From JADZEM01 sp046328125 (GTDB lineage: Bacteria > Chloroflexota > UBA6077 > JACCZL01), in assembly GCA_046328125.1 (NCBI GenBank), contig JAXLXF010000004.1, positions 62,001 through 126,000 on the forward strand: a stretch of DNA of 64,000 bases, given 5' to 3'. Below are positions 57,072 to 64,000 of this stretch, piece after piece (position 1 is the stretch's first letter; the number at the start of each line of letters is the position of its first letter). The notes under the pieces are model-generated. The model saw only the letters and a program-made list of their open reading frames with translations, was not told the origin of the DNA and did no database searches. The position numbers and the translations under genes were made by a program.

Positions 57072-58757
57072 TCAGGGCGCGGCCGGCGCGGCGTAGCGCA
57101 TCGGAACCCAGCCGCTGACGCCGCACGGATCGCGGACCGGGGTCCAGCGCAGGCCGTCCTGCACGACCTCTGGCCCGAGCAGCTCGAGCAGGGTGCCGTC
57201 AGACCAGGCGCGGAGGCGGTCGTCCGCGCGGGGGCTCTTGCGAAGGAAGACGCCCAGGCCGTCCGTGCCCGCCACGACCAGTTTGCCGATGGCTGGCGTG
57301 CGCGGCGCAGCAGCCGCGTCTCGGGCGTCACAGGGGACGGGGGCCGCCACGGCCGCCGCCGTCAACGCGCCGTTGGCGGATGGCGCGGTCTGGGCGTAGG
57401 CGCGCAGGGCCGTGGCGATCGGCTTGGCGGTGCCGTCTGCCCGAAGCATCCCGAAGGCGTTCTCGCGGGCGTTGGCGCCGTTCGGCACGTCGTTAAGCAT
57501 CCACTTGATGGCGCCAGCGCCGCCTCGCTCGCGGATGCCGCGCATCAGGTCGAGCTCGAGGGCGGCGCTGGTGGCCTCGTCGGTGGCGTCGTTCGAGACG
57601 CCAAACTCGCCGAGCACCAGCGGACGGCCGGGCACGGCCGCGCGCACGTCGTCCCAGAGGGTGAGCGCCGCCTTGACGCCGGCCGGGCTGGCGGACGGGT
57701 AGCGGTGGTAGGTGCGGTAGTCGAGCCAGGCGTTCACGGGCAGCGTGGCGAGGATCGTGTCAACCTGGGCGACAGTCACCAGCCGCGTCGGATCGGCCTT
57801 GCGGACGGCGGCGAGGCGAGGCCGGAGCCAGAGCGCCAGGCTGTCGTTGAGGGCATCCAGGAACGGCGCCCAGGCAGCGGCGTCCGGCGAGCGCTGGTAG
57901 CGCACCACGTTGCCGTCCTTGGTGGCCTTGACCCAGGCGCCGGAGTCGTCCAGCAGCTGGAGGTACGCGCGCAGGACGTTGACGTAGACGTACGCCTGCT
58001 CGTCGTCCAGGCGCTGGGGGACGTTCTTCTGGCCGGCTTCGGAGGCACGGTACTCGGGAATCTCCGCGCGGGTGATCCGCTCGCCGATCCGAGCGACCAG
58101 CGTGGCGTCCTGGAGAGGCGGCGCCTGCCCGGACGGATAGACCGAGAGGGCGAGATCGCCGAGATGTGGCTCGTTCTTCAGATCCAGGGCGACGACGGTG
58201 GCGCGACCCTTCAGGTGGGCGGCAATGGCGCCGTCATAGCTGGCGACCCGCGCGAGGTCCCAATCGGTGTAGTCGGCGAGAGTCAGGATGATGCCGAGGC
58301 CGTGCTTGTCGGCAAGGTCGAGCACCTTGTCGAGCTTCTGCCAGCGGCCGGCCTGGACGTCGTCGGCGAGCGGCTTCTGGACGAAGATGCGCAGGACGCC
58401 GAGGCCGGCCGCTTTTGCACGAGCGAAGTCCTGGCCGATGAGCGTGAGGTCGAACTGGTCGTCGGCCCACATCTGCCAGGCGCGGTCGGCCGGGCCTTCG
58501 TAGCTCGCGCCGATCAGGAAGCTGGCCCGGCCGGCCGGATCGAGAAGGGCAGTGCCGCTGACGGTGTAGCCGGTTGGCGGGGCGGCACTGGCGGCGGCAG
58601 CTTCCGCGACGTACGGCAGGCAGGTTGACAGCGCGACGAGGATCGCGATGACGAGGAGCGCAAGTCTGGCAATCACAATTGAGGAACGAAATGACAGGTC
58701 GGCCGGTCCCGACTTCCCGCCGCCCGAATGGCGGGAGAATCGGCGGCTTGCACGCAA
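57072..58757 (-). CDS. secreted GH5-like (clan GH-A) glycosidase with SH3-like tail
   Basis: A 561-aa exported protein. A hydrophobic segment (IARLALLVIAILVALSTCL) is a signal peptide or anchor. The following TIM barrel has clan GH-A features: SFLIGASYEG, GLGVLRIFVQKPL, VVALDLKNEPHLG with the acid/base Glu after Asn, and RPLVLGEFGVS with the nucleophile Glu. After about residue 480 a small SH3-like domain (GLGVFLRKSPRADDRLRAWSD, GVSGWVPMRY) probably binds wall or carbohydrate. The start is uncertain: TTG 58757 has GGAG four bases upstream, and GTG 58676 directly before the signal is the alternative. It lies 33 bp downstream of a Ser/Thr kinase gene on the same strand. Confidence 0.78.
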   Translation of the reverse strand: MRASRRFSRHSGGGKSGPADLSFRSSIVIARLALLVIAILVALSTCLPYVAEAAAASAAPPTGYTVSGTALLDPAGRASFLIGASYEGPADRAWQMWADDQFDLTLIGQDFARAKAAGLGVLRIFVQKPLADDVQAGRWQKLDKVLDLADKHGLGIILTLADYTDWDLARVASYDGAIAAHLKGRATVVALDLKNEPHLGDLALSVYPSGQAPPLQDATLVARIGERITRAEIPEYRASEAGQKNVPQRLDDEQAYVYVNVLRAYLQLLDDSGAWVKATKDGNVVRYQRSPDAAAWAPFLDALNDSLALWLRPRLAAVRKADPTRLVTVAQVDTILATLPVNAWLDYRTYHRYPSASPAGVKAALTLWDDVRAAVPGRPLVLGEFGVSNDATDEATSAALELDLMRGIRERGGAGAIKWMLNDVPNGANARENAFGMLRADGTAKPIATALRAYAQTAPSANGALTAAAVAAPVPCDARDAAAAPRTPAIGKLVVAGTDGLGVFLRKSPRADDRLRAWSDGTLLELLGPEVVQDGLRWTPVRDPCGVSGWVPMRYAAPAAP

Positions 58758-58790
58758 AAGTCTCCACGGCGTTCGGATGGATCAGACGAT

Positions 58791-60182
58791 CTAGCGACGC
58801 TGGTGCCGCCACCGGTAGTCCTGGGCGGCGACGCCAAGCCAGGGGGCGGCCAGGCCGAGCGGCAGGAAGCCTGAACCCGCCAACATAATGCCGACCCCGC
58901 CAGTGAGGACGAGGATCGCCCAGAGCCAGAACAGTCCCCCACCAGCGCTCCGATGGAGCAGCACGACCGTCGCCAGAGCCCCAAGGAGCACCCCGAGCGG
59001 CGCTCCGTAGAAGAGCATCTCCCCGGAGAGGATGCCGCCCTGAAGCGCGGCCAACGCCAGGATGACGACTGCCGACGCCACGACGCTGAGAACCCAGAAC
59101 AGGGCGGCCACCAGGAACGAATGCACGACGATCCGCCGGAACCCGTCACTCGGACTAGGCGGGAAGGCGGCGCTGGGCGAGCTCGGCGTGGACGATGGCG
59201 GCGGAGCTGGCGACCGTGGCTGAGGCTCGGGCTGGAACGGCAGCGGAGTCGGGGCCGGCCGAGCGACCGGCGGCGGCGTTGACGCGACGGGCATCGGCCG
59301 CGGCCAGGGCGCAGGCTCGGGAACTGGAGGCGTCACAACGGTCGGCGGCGTGGGCGGCGGGACGTACATGGTGGACCTGAGCGCCGCGACGAATGCCGTG
59401 CAGGTGGGGAACCGGTCGGCGGACGACTTCGCCAGCACCTTGAACAGGACCGCCTCGACGGGGATCGAGAGCAACGGATTGAGCGAGCGCGGTGGCGGCA
59501 GTGGGCGGTCCACGTGGGCGCGCAACAGGGCGAGCGGCGTCTCGGCGACGTAGGGCGGGCGGCCGGTCAGCATCTCGTACGCGACGATTCCGAGACTGTA
59601 CAGGTCGCTCGACGGACCGGCTGGCGAGCCGTCGGCCTGCTCCGGCGACATGTACATCGGCGTGCCGACGACGACACCGGCCAGGCTGAGCGTCGCCGAG
59701 CCTTCGACCATCCGCGCGATCCCGAAGTCGCTCAGCACGAGCCGTCCGCGCTCGTTCATCAGGACGTTGGACGGCTTGACGTCACGGTGGACGATCCCCT
59801 CCGCGTGGGCGTAGTCCAGGGCGGACGCGAGCGACTCCAGGATCGGCAGCGCCTCGGCGACGGGCCAGGGGCCACGCCCCAGCCGTGCCGCGAGCGTCCC
59901 GCCGCCGAGAAACGGGCTGACCATGTAGGTCCAGCCGGCCTGCTCGCCGAAATCGAAGATGGTCAGGATGTTCGGGTGGTCGAGCCGTGAGATCGCCCGA
60001 GCCTCGCGGCGGAAGCGCTCCAGATAGGTGGAGTCGGTGGCGTACTGGGGCGAGAGGAACTTGATCGCGACGTACCGGTCCAGTCGGGTGTCGTAGGCGC
60101 GCCAGACCTGGGCCATGCCGCCAGCGCCGGCCGGCGCGGACAGGCGGTACGGCCCAAGTGCTGCGCCAGGGATCAGGTCCAT
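58791..60182 (-). CDS. Ser/Thr protein kinase with C-terminal multi-span membrane domain
   Basis: A 463-aa PknB-type kinase in the usual order: catalytic domain first (residues 10-270) with AGAGGMAQVW (Gly loop), Lys41 in YVAIKFL, HRDVKPSN (Asp134), SDFGIARM (Asp152) and GTPMYMSPEQ. A Pro-rich linker (about 275-350) follows, then four hydrophobic helices at about 355-455 with no extracytoplasmic sensor domain. The kinase is therefore membrane-tethered and probably takes its signal within the bilayer or from partners. The secreted GH5-like gene follows directly. It is a different subfamily layout from the GH3-coupled kinase at 4530. Confidence 0.92.
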   Translation of the reverse strand: MDLIPGAALGPYRLSAPAGAGGMAQVWRAYDTRLDRYVAIKFLSPQYATDSTYLERFRREARAISRLDHPNILTIFDFGEQAGWTYMVSPFLGGGTLAARLGRGPWPVAEALPILESLASALDYAHAEGIVHRDVKPSNVLMNERGRLVLSDFGIARMVEGSATLSLAGVVVGTPMYMSPEQADGSPAGPSSDLYSLGIVAYEMLTGRPPYVAETPLALLRAHVDRPLPPPRSLNPLLSIPVEAVLFKVLAKSSADRFPTCTAFVAALRSTMYVPPPTPPTVVTPPVPEPAPWPRPMPVASTPPPVARPAPTPLPFQPEPQPRSPAPPPSSTPSSPSAAFPPSPSDGFRRIVVHSFLVAALFWVLSVVASAVVILALAALQGGILSGEMLFYGAPLGVLLGALATVVLLHRSAGGGLFWLWAILVLTGGVGIMLAGSGFLPLGLAAPWLGVAAQDYRWRHQRR

Positions 60183-60355
60183 CCGGGCACCCTCTCACCA
60201 GATCGGACGACGGTCGCGGGTCGAGTATAGGCCAGCGGCGGCATTCCTCATACCGTTCTCACGCCGTCCTCATCTCGTCCCGTGGAAGCCGTCGTATCGT
60301 GGAGTCAGAGCCGGCGCGGCATACAAAGATCGGCGCCAGGACGAAGCAGCGGACC

Positions 60356-60451
60356 GTGTACATCCAGATCGTCAACTTCCACCTGAAGGACATGGCCGAG
60401 GCGGCCTATGCCGAGCTGCGCGGCGCTGACGCTCACCGCGCGCTTGCATGA
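60356..60451 (+). pseudogene. N-terminal remnant of a YdhR/monooxygenase-like gene
   Basis: A 31-codon frame from GTG 60356 reads YIQIVNFHLKDMAEAAYAEL then a short unrelated end and stop. The first 20 residues match, from memory, the start of small ferredoxin-like-fold monooxygenase proteins of about 100 aa; the remaining strands, including the Trp-rich end, are absent. It is most simply a truncated gene. A functional micropeptide cannot be excluded. Confidence 0.4.
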
Positions 60452-60555
60452 CCGTCGGCCTGCCTCGGGCCAGGACGCCGCTCGGGACCGGCTCGCCTGG
60501 GCTACAATCGGCCTCGAAGGCTGACGTTGCGTCGGCCACTTCGGAGGTCAGTGTT

Positions 60556-61524
60556 GTGCCAGAGCGTGTGAAGATCGTGGTTCCCGGGGACAACCCTCAC
60601 CAGATCCAGGGCTCCCCACGGCTCGCCGCCCTGGAGCCGTACGGCGACGTGACGGTGTACACGGACCGTCCGAGCAGCCCGGAGCAGCAGGTCGAGCGCG
60701 CGCAGGGCGCCACGATCCTCCTCAACTCGCGCGGCGCGGTGCGCTGGCCCGGCGACGTGCTGCGCCAGTTGCCGACGTTGAAGTTCATCACCGTCTTCGG
60801 GATCGGCACGGACTCCATCGACCTGGTGACGGCGAAGGAGCTGGGGATCACCGTCTCGAACATCCCGGGCAAGACGGCGCCGGTGGTGGCCGAGCACGCC
60901 TTCGGGCTGATGCTGGCGGCGGCGAAGCGGGTGGTGTTTCAGACCGGCGAGCTGCGAGACGGCCGCTGGGGCACCCGCATCGACAACATCTACCTGAACG
61001 GTAAGACGCTGGGCGTGATCGGGGCCGGGCCGATCGGGGCGCGGATGATCCAGCTCGGCAAGGCGATCGGCATGAACGTCATCGCCTGGACGTTCAACCC
61101 GACCCCGGAGCGGGCCGCTCGTCTCGGCGCGGAGTTTGTGAGCCTGGACGAGCTGATCCAGCGCTCGGACGTGGTGAGCCTGCACCTGCCGCTGACCGAC
61201 AAGAGCCGGGGGATGATCGGGGCGCGCGAGCTGGGGATGATGAAGCCGAACGCCCTGCTGGTCAACACCGGGCGTGGCCCGCTGGTGGACGAGGCGGCGC
61301 TGGTGGCGGCGCTGGAGGCCGGCCAGATCGCCGGCGCCGGTCTGGACGTCTTCGCGCAGGAGCCGCTGCCATCGGACAGCGCGATCCTGAGATGCAAGCA
61401 GGTGGTCTTGACGCCCCACAACGCAGACTCGACCCCGGAGGGTCTAGACTTCTTGAACGAGGGCGCGGTCGAGAACGCGATCGCGTTCCTGGAGGGCCGG
61501 CCGCAGAACGTGGTGAACCGGTAA
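60556..61524 (+). CDS. D-isomer-specific 2-hydroxyacid dehydrogenase
   Basis: NAD-dependent oxidoreductase of the phosphoglycerate dehydrogenase/glyoxylate reductase superfamily, 322 aa. GTG 60556 follows GGAGG (60543-60547) at eight bases. Rossmann motif TLGVIGAGPIGARMIQ; catalytic Arg in LVNTGRGPLVDEAAL, Glu in DVFAQEPLP, His in VVLTPHNADSTPEG. The substrate could be 3-phosphoglycerate, glyoxylate or hydroxypyruvate; there is no ACT domain, arguing against feedback-regulated SerA. The GH76-like gene follows within about 20 bp, suggesting co-transcription. Confidence 0.9.
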   Translation: MPERVKIVVPGDNPHQIQGSPRLAALEPYGDVTVYTDRPSSPEQQVERAQGATILLNSRGAVRWPGDVLRQLPTLKFITVFGIGTDSIDLVTAKELGITVSNIPGKTAPVVAEHAFGLMLAAAKRVVFQTGELRDGRWGTRIDNIYLNGKTLGVIGAGPIGARMIQLGKAIGMNVIAWTFNPTPERAARLGAEFVSLDELIQRSDVVSLHLPLTDKSRGMIGARELGMMKPNALLVNTGRGPLVDEAALVAALEAGQIAGAGLDVFAQEPLPSDSAILRCKQVVLTPHNADSTPEGLDFLNEGAVENAIAFLEGRPQNVVNR

Positions 61525-61541
61525 GAAACGGGGGCAGAGCC

Positions 61542-62708
61542 ATCGACGAGGAGCGCGAGCGGGCAGCGGAGTGCGCGGCCAACGCGTATGACGGGATGCA
61601 ACGCCAGCTGTACCTGGACGGTGCTCGCCTGTACCGCGAGTCTGTGCCCGGAACGCCGGGCGGCAACCCGTTCGCCTTCCTCTGGCCGTTCGAGGAGGCG
61701 GCGAAGGCGACCCTCTGCATGCGCGGCCTGCCGGAGATCGGGCAGCGCTACGCCGCCGACCTCGAAGACGTGGTGGACCGCCAGGCGTACTGGCAGCCGC
61801 TCCGGCGCACCGCCATCGTCAAGAAGCCGGCCTACGCCTCATACCCGCCGCTGCCGCTCGGGAAGGGCGGCGACGCCTACTTCGACGACAACACCTGGGT
61901 GGCGCTCGACTTGATCATGGCGCACCGGATGCGGGTGGCCGGCCTGATGGGTGGTCGAGAGGCGGTGCTAGAACGGGCGCGAGCAGTGTACGAGCTGGTC
62001 GCCGGCGGCTGGTGCCGCGACCCGAGGCCGTACCCCGGCGGCGTCTACTGGGTGGACGCGACCTGGAACCGAGATCGCGGGGCGGCGGTGACGGCCGGGC
62101 TGGCGGTGCTGGCGCTCCACCTGCACGAGCTGACGACCGCCGAGACGGTGCCCTCCTCCGAGCAGGAGCGGGAGGATGTCCGAGCGGAGTACTTGAGCAC
62201 GGCGCAGCGGGCGTACGACTGGCTACGGCGAACGCTCTGGATCGCGGACGGCTCGGAGGCGGGGCTGTACCACGACAAGGTGCTGGGCAACGGCAGTATC
62301 GACGCGAGCCAGTGGGTCTACAACGCGGGCGTGCCGGTGGCGGCGGGGGTGATGCTGTATCGCGTCACCGGCGAGCAGCAGTACCTGGACGAGGCGCAGC
62401 AGACGGCCGAGGCGGCGCTGGACTGGTACGGCTCGCGGCGGTTCGCGGGGCAGCCGGCGATCTTCGTGGCGATCTTCTTCCGCAACCTGCTGACGCTGGC
62501 GGCCGTGACGGGCGAGACGGCATACCGCGAGGCGATGCTGGAATTTGCCGACCGCGCCTGGGACAACCCGATGCTCCACGACATCCGGACCGATCTGGTC
62601 CGGTTCGACGGGCCGTCCTCGGCCTGCACGCTGCTGGACCAGTCGGCGATGGTGCAGATGTACGCGCTGGCCGGCTGGCCGGAGGAGCAGTACCGCCTGC
62701 TCGCGTAG
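61542..62708 (+). CDS. GH76-like glycoside hydrolase
   Basis: An (alpha/alpha)6-barrel protein resembling GH76 alpha-1,6-mannanases: LYRESVPGTPGGNPFAFLWPFEEA, DAYFDDNTWVALDLI (the paired acidic residues), GGVYWVDATWNRDR, YHDKV and WVYNAGVPVAAGVML. No signal peptide is visible, so it may be cytoplasmic. Homology-like sequence (ERAAECAANAYDGMQRQLY) extends upstream of the first ATG (61596), while no ATG/GTG/TTG lies between it and the preceding gene; ATC 61542, seven bases after GGGGGC, is the most natural start. Length from there is 388 aa. Start assignment is therefore unusual and uncertain. Confidence 0.72.
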   Translation: MDEERERAAECAANAYDGMQRQLYLDGARLYRESVPGTPGGNPFAFLWPFEEAAKATLCMRGLPEIGQRYAADLEDVVDRQAYWQPLRRTAIVKKPAYASYPPLPLGKGGDAYFDDNTWVALDLIMAHRMRVAGLMGGREAVLERARAVYELVAGGWCRDPRPYPGGVYWVDATWNRDRGAAVTAGLAVLALHLHELTTAETVPSSEQEREDVRAEYLSTAQRAYDWLRRTLWIADGSEAGLYHDKVLGNGSIDASQWVYNAGVPVAAGVMLYRVTGEQQYLDEAQQTAEAALDWYGSRRFAGQPAIFVAIFFRNLLTLAAVTGETAYREAMLEFADRAWDNPMLHDIRTDLVRFDGPSSACTLLDQSAMVQMYALAGWPEEQYRLLA

Positions 62709-62752
62709 TCGGTAGAATTTCCGCAAACAACGTTGACGATTCGGGAGCGAGC

Positions 62753-63244
62753 ATGCCTGCTGACAGTAGCTTTGACGTGGTATCGCAGATCGACCGGCAG
62801 GAGATGGTGAACGCGGTCGACCAGGTGACGCGCGAGGTCTCGACACGGTTCGACCTGAAGAACACCGGCAGCTCGGTGACGCTGGAGAAAGAGGCCGTGG
62901 TGCTGGCCTGCGACACCGAGTTCACGCTGAAGGCGGTCCGCGACATCCTGATCGAGCGGGCGGCGAAGCGCGGGTTCTCGAACAAGGTGTTCGACTTCGG
63001 GAAGGTCGAGCCGGCCACGAAGGGCACGGTGCGGCAGACATGCAAGCTCCGGCAGGGGATCGACCAGGAGCTGGGGAAGTCGATCACGAAGCTGATCCGC
63101 GACAAGTTCCCGAAGCTGAAATCGCAGATCCAGGGCGACGCGGTGCGGGTGTCGGGCTCGTCGAAGGACATGCTCCAGGGCGCAATGAAGCTGCTCAAGG
63201 ATCAGGACTACGTGGTGCCGCTCCAGTTCAACAACTACCGGTAG
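62753..63244 (+). CDS. yajQ: YajQ family cyclic di-GMP-binding protein
   Basis: 163 aa, exactly the family length (DUF520). The start SSFDVVSQIDRQEMVNAVDQ, STRFDLKN, KEAVVLACDTEFTLKAV and the end KDMLQGAMKLLKDQDYVVPLQFNNYR are signature sequences. YajQ proteins bind nucleotides or RNA, and some are c-di-GMP receptors that act with transcription factors. ATG 62753 follows GGGAGCGAGC. The 3' end overlaps by 17 bases the tail of a decayed recombinase on the opposite strand. Confidence 0.94.
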   Translation: MPADSSFDVVSQIDRQEMVNAVDQVTREVSTRFDLKNTGSSVTLEKEAVVLACDTEFTLKAVRDILIERAAKRGFSNKVFDFGKVEPATKGTVRQTCKLRQGIDQELGKSITKLIRDKFPKLKSQIQGDAVRVSGSSKDMLQGAMKLLKDQDYVVPLQFNNYR

Positions 63245-63416
63245 CAAAAGCACCTTCGTCGGCGAAGGCACACTCGACGACAGCGCGTGCCGCGAGTGGC
63301 CCGCGGTCGCCGACAGTATGTATATCGATCCGACGAACGAGCGCCCTCACCACGGTGGCCCGGGTTATGTCGTCGAGGCCGGCGTCCAGTGGGCTGCGTA
63401 GTTCGGCGAGAAGCAT
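63228..63416 (-). pseudogene. frameshifted C-terminal end of serine recombinase
   Basis: In a different frame from the gene at 63365 this stretch encodes MLLAELRSPLDAGLDDITRA followed by VVRALVRRIDIHTVGD and AARAVVECAF. The 'R..lVRalVrrI.vht' pattern is the C-terminal coiled-coil/strand of large serine recombinases. It continues naturally from the N-terminal piece if one base is gained or lost near 63420, so both belong to one broken gene. Confidence 0.6.
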
Positions 63417-63982
63417 CTGGTCGCCTCGATCTGCTGGCTGGCGGCCTCCATCACGCCCTGCTGGCCACTCAGCCGATCCAGTTCTGATCGCGCGACGCCA
63501 TACCAGCGACCCTGTCGAGCGCCTCGAGCACGTCCGCGCGTCGTGTTATCCAAGATAGTCTCGCGGTCGAGCTCGGCGAACGCTCCAAGCATCTGGAAGA
63601 TGAAGCGGCCGATCGGCTGAGAAGTATCGATGTGCTCGGTGGCGCTCTTGATGACCACGTTCTCGGCATCCAACGCATCGTAGGCGTCCAGGACGACCGC
63701 GAGCCGCCGACTGAGGCGCCATACACGGTGACAGATGACCGACCGGAAGCGACCCGCTGCTGCGTCTGCCACCAGTCGGGCGCACTCGGGTCGCTGAGTG
63801 AGAGCAACGGTGCCGCTCACACCATCGTCGAGGTATTCGCCAACAGTATCCAGGCCGTGAAGCTCACAGTAGCGGCGCAGGAGCTCGACTTGTGGCTGGA
63901 TGGTTTCGGCCGCGGCTTGATCCTCGGTCGAGACCCGAGCGTAGATAGCTACTTGGCCTGTCGAGAGGGGTGACGTGGTCAC
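63365..63982 (-). CDS. serine recombinase N-terminal domain, decayed large-recombinase
   Basis: Resolvase/invertase-type catalytic domain: VAIYARVSTEDQ with the nucleophile Ser, LDDGVSGTVALTQRPECARL, ICHRVWRLSRRL and FQMLGAFAELDRETILDNT. GTG 63982 has GGAG eight bases upstream. After RARGARQGRWYGV the normal recombinase DNA-binding and zinc-ribbon regions (roughly 200-300 aa) are missing; the sequence jumps to coiled-coil ELDRLSGQQGVMEAASQQIEA and then frameshifts. The frame ends at 205 aa. It is the relic of an integrative element or prophage, with internal deletion plus frameshift; catalysis might persist but site binding should not. Confidence 0.8.
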   Translation of the reverse strand: MTTSPLSTGQVAIYARVSTEDQAAAETIQPQVELLRRYCELHGLDTVGEYLDDGVSGTVALTQRPECARLVADAAAGRFRSVICHRVWRLSRRLAVVLDAYDALDAENVVIKSATEHIDTSQPIGRFIFQMLGAFAELDRETILDNTTRGRARGARQGRWYGVARSELDRLSGQQGVMEAASQQIEATRCFSPNYAAHWTPASTT

Positions 63983-64000
63983 AATGTTCGCTCCGAATGT

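Noticed and set aside
1..64000. tRNA, rRNA or origin of replication
   Set aside because: No tRNA T-loop with matching acceptor stems, rRNA segment or DnaA-box cluster was seen on reading both strands. A covariance-model scan would be decisive but was not possible here.

Overview
This 64-kb window is GC-rich bacterial chromosome, densely packed, with many 4-bp ATGA/GTGA gene overlaps and frequent GTG starts. Gene content suggests a free-living, heterotrophic Chloroflexota (Thermomicrobia-like) bacterium. Points in favour are Tat-type lipoprotein substrate-binding proteins with Lys-Pro-Glu-Ala linkers, several Ser/Thr kinases, a korAB 2-oxoacid:ferredoxin oxidoreductase, an AcrB-like pump without an adaptor or outer-membrane partner, and secreted proteins with Chloroflexota-style repeats. 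This placement is inference from content; no rRNA or tRNA gene was seen in the window.

Layout. 1-8.2 kb: 3' part of galE, a secreted protein, a methyltransferase/NUDIX pair, then a GH3 glycosidase translationally coupled to a receptor-like Ser/Thr kinase of unusual topology. 8.3-15.4 kb: a four-carbon acid-sugar kinase with a class II aldolase, a tiny membrane protein, an SGNH hydrolase with a DUF5989-like peptide, a zinc dehydrogenase, a zinc-ribbon protein and a beta-propeller lipoprotein. 15.5-22.3 kb: an acuC-like deacetylase gene whose last 157 bp recur 5.1 kb downstream; between the copies lie a large beta-helix surface protein and an AfsR-like STAND regulator, and just beyond is a broken vapBC locus. 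22.4-25.6 kb: HpcH aldolase, FAH-family hydrolase and fumarase. 25.7-31.4 kb: a five-gene operon with three transglutaminase-like proteins, a circularly permuted ATP-grasp protein and an alpha-E protein. 31.6-38.4 kb: coaX-coaBC, an ADP-ribosyltransferase-like/CxxC two-gene module, a CBS-zinc ribbon protein, korA-korB and a disordered protein. 38.7-47.1 kb: three tandem paralogous oligopeptide-binding lipoproteins, each with its own promoter and terminator, then two permeases without ATPases. 47.1-53.6 kb: a sensor kinase fused to a NarL-type regulator, an RND pump and a lone receiver protein. 53.7-60.2 kb: orphan antitoxin, bS21, a Gly-rich zinc-ribbon protein, a diguanylate cyclase, a GH5-like secreted hydrolase and a second Ser/Thr kinase. 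60.3-64 kb: a 2-hydroxyacid dehydrogenase, a GH76-like enzyme, YajQ and a decayed serine recombinase.

The strongest signals beyond ordinary genes are: (i) the extracytoplasmic-sensor kinase with a C-terminal catalytic domain coupled to GH3; (ii) the triple-transglutaminase operon; (iii) the acuC 3'-end duplication flanking a cargo segment; (iv) a family of seven-base-period DNA repeats at gene 3' ends, one copy of which lies in frame inside the RND gene; and (v) several long perfect inverted repeats (25-41 bp arms). Decayed mobile or toxin genes (serine recombinase, VapC, orphan antitoxin) indicate past gene traffic.
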